A stretch of DNA of 7,492 bases, from contig JAISGZ010000210.1 of the NCBI GenBank assembly GCA_031262845.1, forward strand, positions 1 through 7,492, read 5' to 3'. A program made the translations under genes and the position numbers. How positions within the stretch are numbered: the first letter of the stretch is position 1; every line of letters begins with the position of its first letter. Below the pieces are notes generated by a model. It was not told where the DNA came from. It searched no databases and saw only the letters and a list, made by a program, of their open reading frames with translations. Positions 6,925 through 7,492 of this stretch are shown piece by piece. This DNA is from Propionibacteriaceae bacterium (lineage in GTDB: Bacteria; Actinomycetota; Actinomycetes; Propionibacteriales; Propionibacteriaceae).

Positions 6925-6932
6925 CAGCCCTC

Positions 6933-6938
6933 AACCTA
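6933..6938 (-). promoter_or_regulatory. Candidate -10 element of sepH
   Basis: TAGGTT on the minus strand lies 8 nt before the ATG of the mini-ORF (6924) and 10 nt before the in-frame GTG (6922) of sepH. Transcription would start around 6925. No convincing -35 was seen. The hexamer is inferred from pattern and spacing. Confidence 0.35.
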
Positions 6939-6996
6939 CCGGACTCGGCTGAGCGGCGTTTCCTGACACGCGGCCTGGACGGAGCCGAGCCATTGG

Positions 6997-7025
6997 TTGA
7001 TTCTGCGGCTGATTGGCTTCATAAT
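6997..7025 (+). promoter_or_regulatory. Candidate promoter for the DUF4193 gene
   Basis: TTGATT (6997-7002, four matches to TTGACA), a 17-nt spacer and CATAAT (7020-7025, five matches to TATAAT) form a good housekeeping-type promoter on the plus strand. The start would be near 7032, giving a leader of about 160 nt before the ATG at 7191. That leader contains the paired segments described at 7043-7112. Confidence 0.45.
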
Positions 7026-7042
7026 GCGGCCTGTTGACCGAA

Positions 7043-7112
7043 CAACCCGGCTGGGTTGGGCCGACAACCGGGTGATGGCGTCCCTTGGGGGAGACCGTCA
7101 TCCCGGAGGTTG
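7043..7112 (+). promoter_or_regulatory. Structured leader with four mutually pairing segments upstream of DUF4193
   Basis: Segment A, CAACCC (7043-7048), pairs with segment B, GGGTTG (7053-7058), around GGCT. Segment C, CAACC with GGG (7065-7072), pairs with CCC (7102-7104) and segment D, GGTTG (7108-7112). Inside C:D, GATGG (7074-7078) pairs with CCGTC (7095-7099) and TCCC (7081-7084) with GGGA (7089-7092). Segment B can instead pair with C across a 6-nt loop (7059-7064). A:B plus C:D therefore compete with B:C, as in attenuators. No T-run or known riboswitch core is seen. The pairings are read directly from the sequence; a regulatory function is inference. Confidence 0.35.
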
Positions 7113-7190
7113 GCCGTTACAGCCAGGTGGTGTCTGGGGATTTGACAGCTTGTGATACACATGGGCGGAATCCACGACGGGAAGGTGACT

Positions 7191-7487
7191 ATGGCAACGG
7201 ACTACGACGCTCCACGAAAAACCGAGGAAGAACTCAGTGAAGACAGTATTGAGGAGTTAAAATCCCGCCGCAACGACAAGAACTCGGGCAAAGTCGACGA
7301 AGATGAGGCCGAAGCCGCTGAAACCTTCGAATTGCCGGGCGCCGATCTCTCCCACGAGGAACTGACGGTTCGCGTTCTACCCCGGCAAGCCGACGAATTC
7401 ACCTGCGCCAGTTGCTATTTGGTCAAGCACCGGTCGCAAATCGCCACCGAAAAAGACGGCCTGTTCTATTGCGTCGATTGCGTCTGA
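7191..7487 (+). CDS. DUF4193 family zinc-ribbon protein
   Basis: The product is 98 residues, the family's usual size, and complete. It opens with the family-typical MATDYDAPRK. A very acidic, low-complexity middle follows (about residues 12-47, many Glu and Asp). The C-terminal zinc ribbon has C72-x-x-C75 and C94-x-x-C97 (CASC and CVDC). The protein is cytoplasmic. Its function is unknown; the architecture resembles small actinobacterial transcription-associated zinc proteins, but no role is assigned. The ATG at 7191 has GGGAAGGTG a few bases before it; an in-frame GTG at 7152 would add 13 residues with no family match. In other actinobacteria this gene sits near dut and DUF3093, which would lie beyond the right edge (from memory). 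It diverges from sepH. Confidence 0.9.
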   Translation: MATDYDAPRKTEEELSEDSIEELKSRRNDKNSGKVDEDEAEAAETFELPGADLSHEELTVRVLPRQADEFTCASCYLVKHRSQIATEKDGLFYCVDCV

Positions 7488-7492
7488 GCCGA

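Noticed and set aside
7105..7109. GGAGG resembling a ribosome binding site in the DUF4193 leader, suggesting a leader peptide.
   Set aside because: No ATG or GTG lies 5-10 nt downstream, and the TTG at 7110 directly abuts it, so no leader peptide can be supported.
7142..7147. A perfect TTGACA -35 hexamer close to the DUF4193 start.
   Set aside because: No -10-like hexamer occurs 16-18 nt downstream and that stretch contains no TANNNT, so it is probably a chance match. The pair at 6997-7025 is better.

Overview
The window looks like chromosomal DNA of a high-GC Gram-positive bacterium (Actinomycetota). It carries a SepH-type cell division protein, a DUF4193 zinc-ribbon protein and an ArgA of the Rv2747 type, all lineage-typical, and its codons favour G/C in third position. 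Several genes lack a Shine-Dalgarno sequence and have a -10-like hexamer 7-8 nt before the start codon, as expected for leaderless transcripts of this phylum. A Propionibacteriaceae-like origin is possible but only a guess. I see no insertion sequence, phage gene, CRISPR array, tRNA or rRNA.

Layout. (1) Positions 1-2054, minus strand: the first 684 codons of a large polytopic GT-C-type membrane protein, running off the left edge. It has an N-terminal anchor, an extracytoplasmic beta-rich domain and many membrane segments. (2) 2219-2728, minus: argA, the first enzyme of arginine synthesis, followed by a 9-bp hairpin. (3) 2729-2828: a compact divergent promoter region serving argA and the next gene. 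(4) 2829-5827, plus: a likely three-gene operon of a YbjN/TY-Chap-like protein, a tandem universal stress protein with a strong ribosome binding site, and a nucleotide pyrophosphatase/phosphodiesterase of the alkaline phosphatase superfamily. (5) 5828-5926: a convergent gap with hairpins. (6) 5927-6892, minus: sepH, encoding an FtsZ-binding cell division protein, with an unusually short N-terminus. (7) 6893-7190: a divergent regulatory region with a plausible plus-strand promoter and four short segments that could pair in two mutually exclusive ways. (8) 7191-7487, plus: the DUF4193 gene.

The genes do not form one pathway. The window is mostly core housekeeping: envelope glycosylation (inferred), arginine synthesis, stress/chaperone functions and cell division. 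I found no evidence of a new multi-gene system. The least-explained parts are the DUF4193 leader, the leaderless-type promoters, the short SepH N-terminus with an overlapping mini-ORF, and the uncharacterised GT-C protein.
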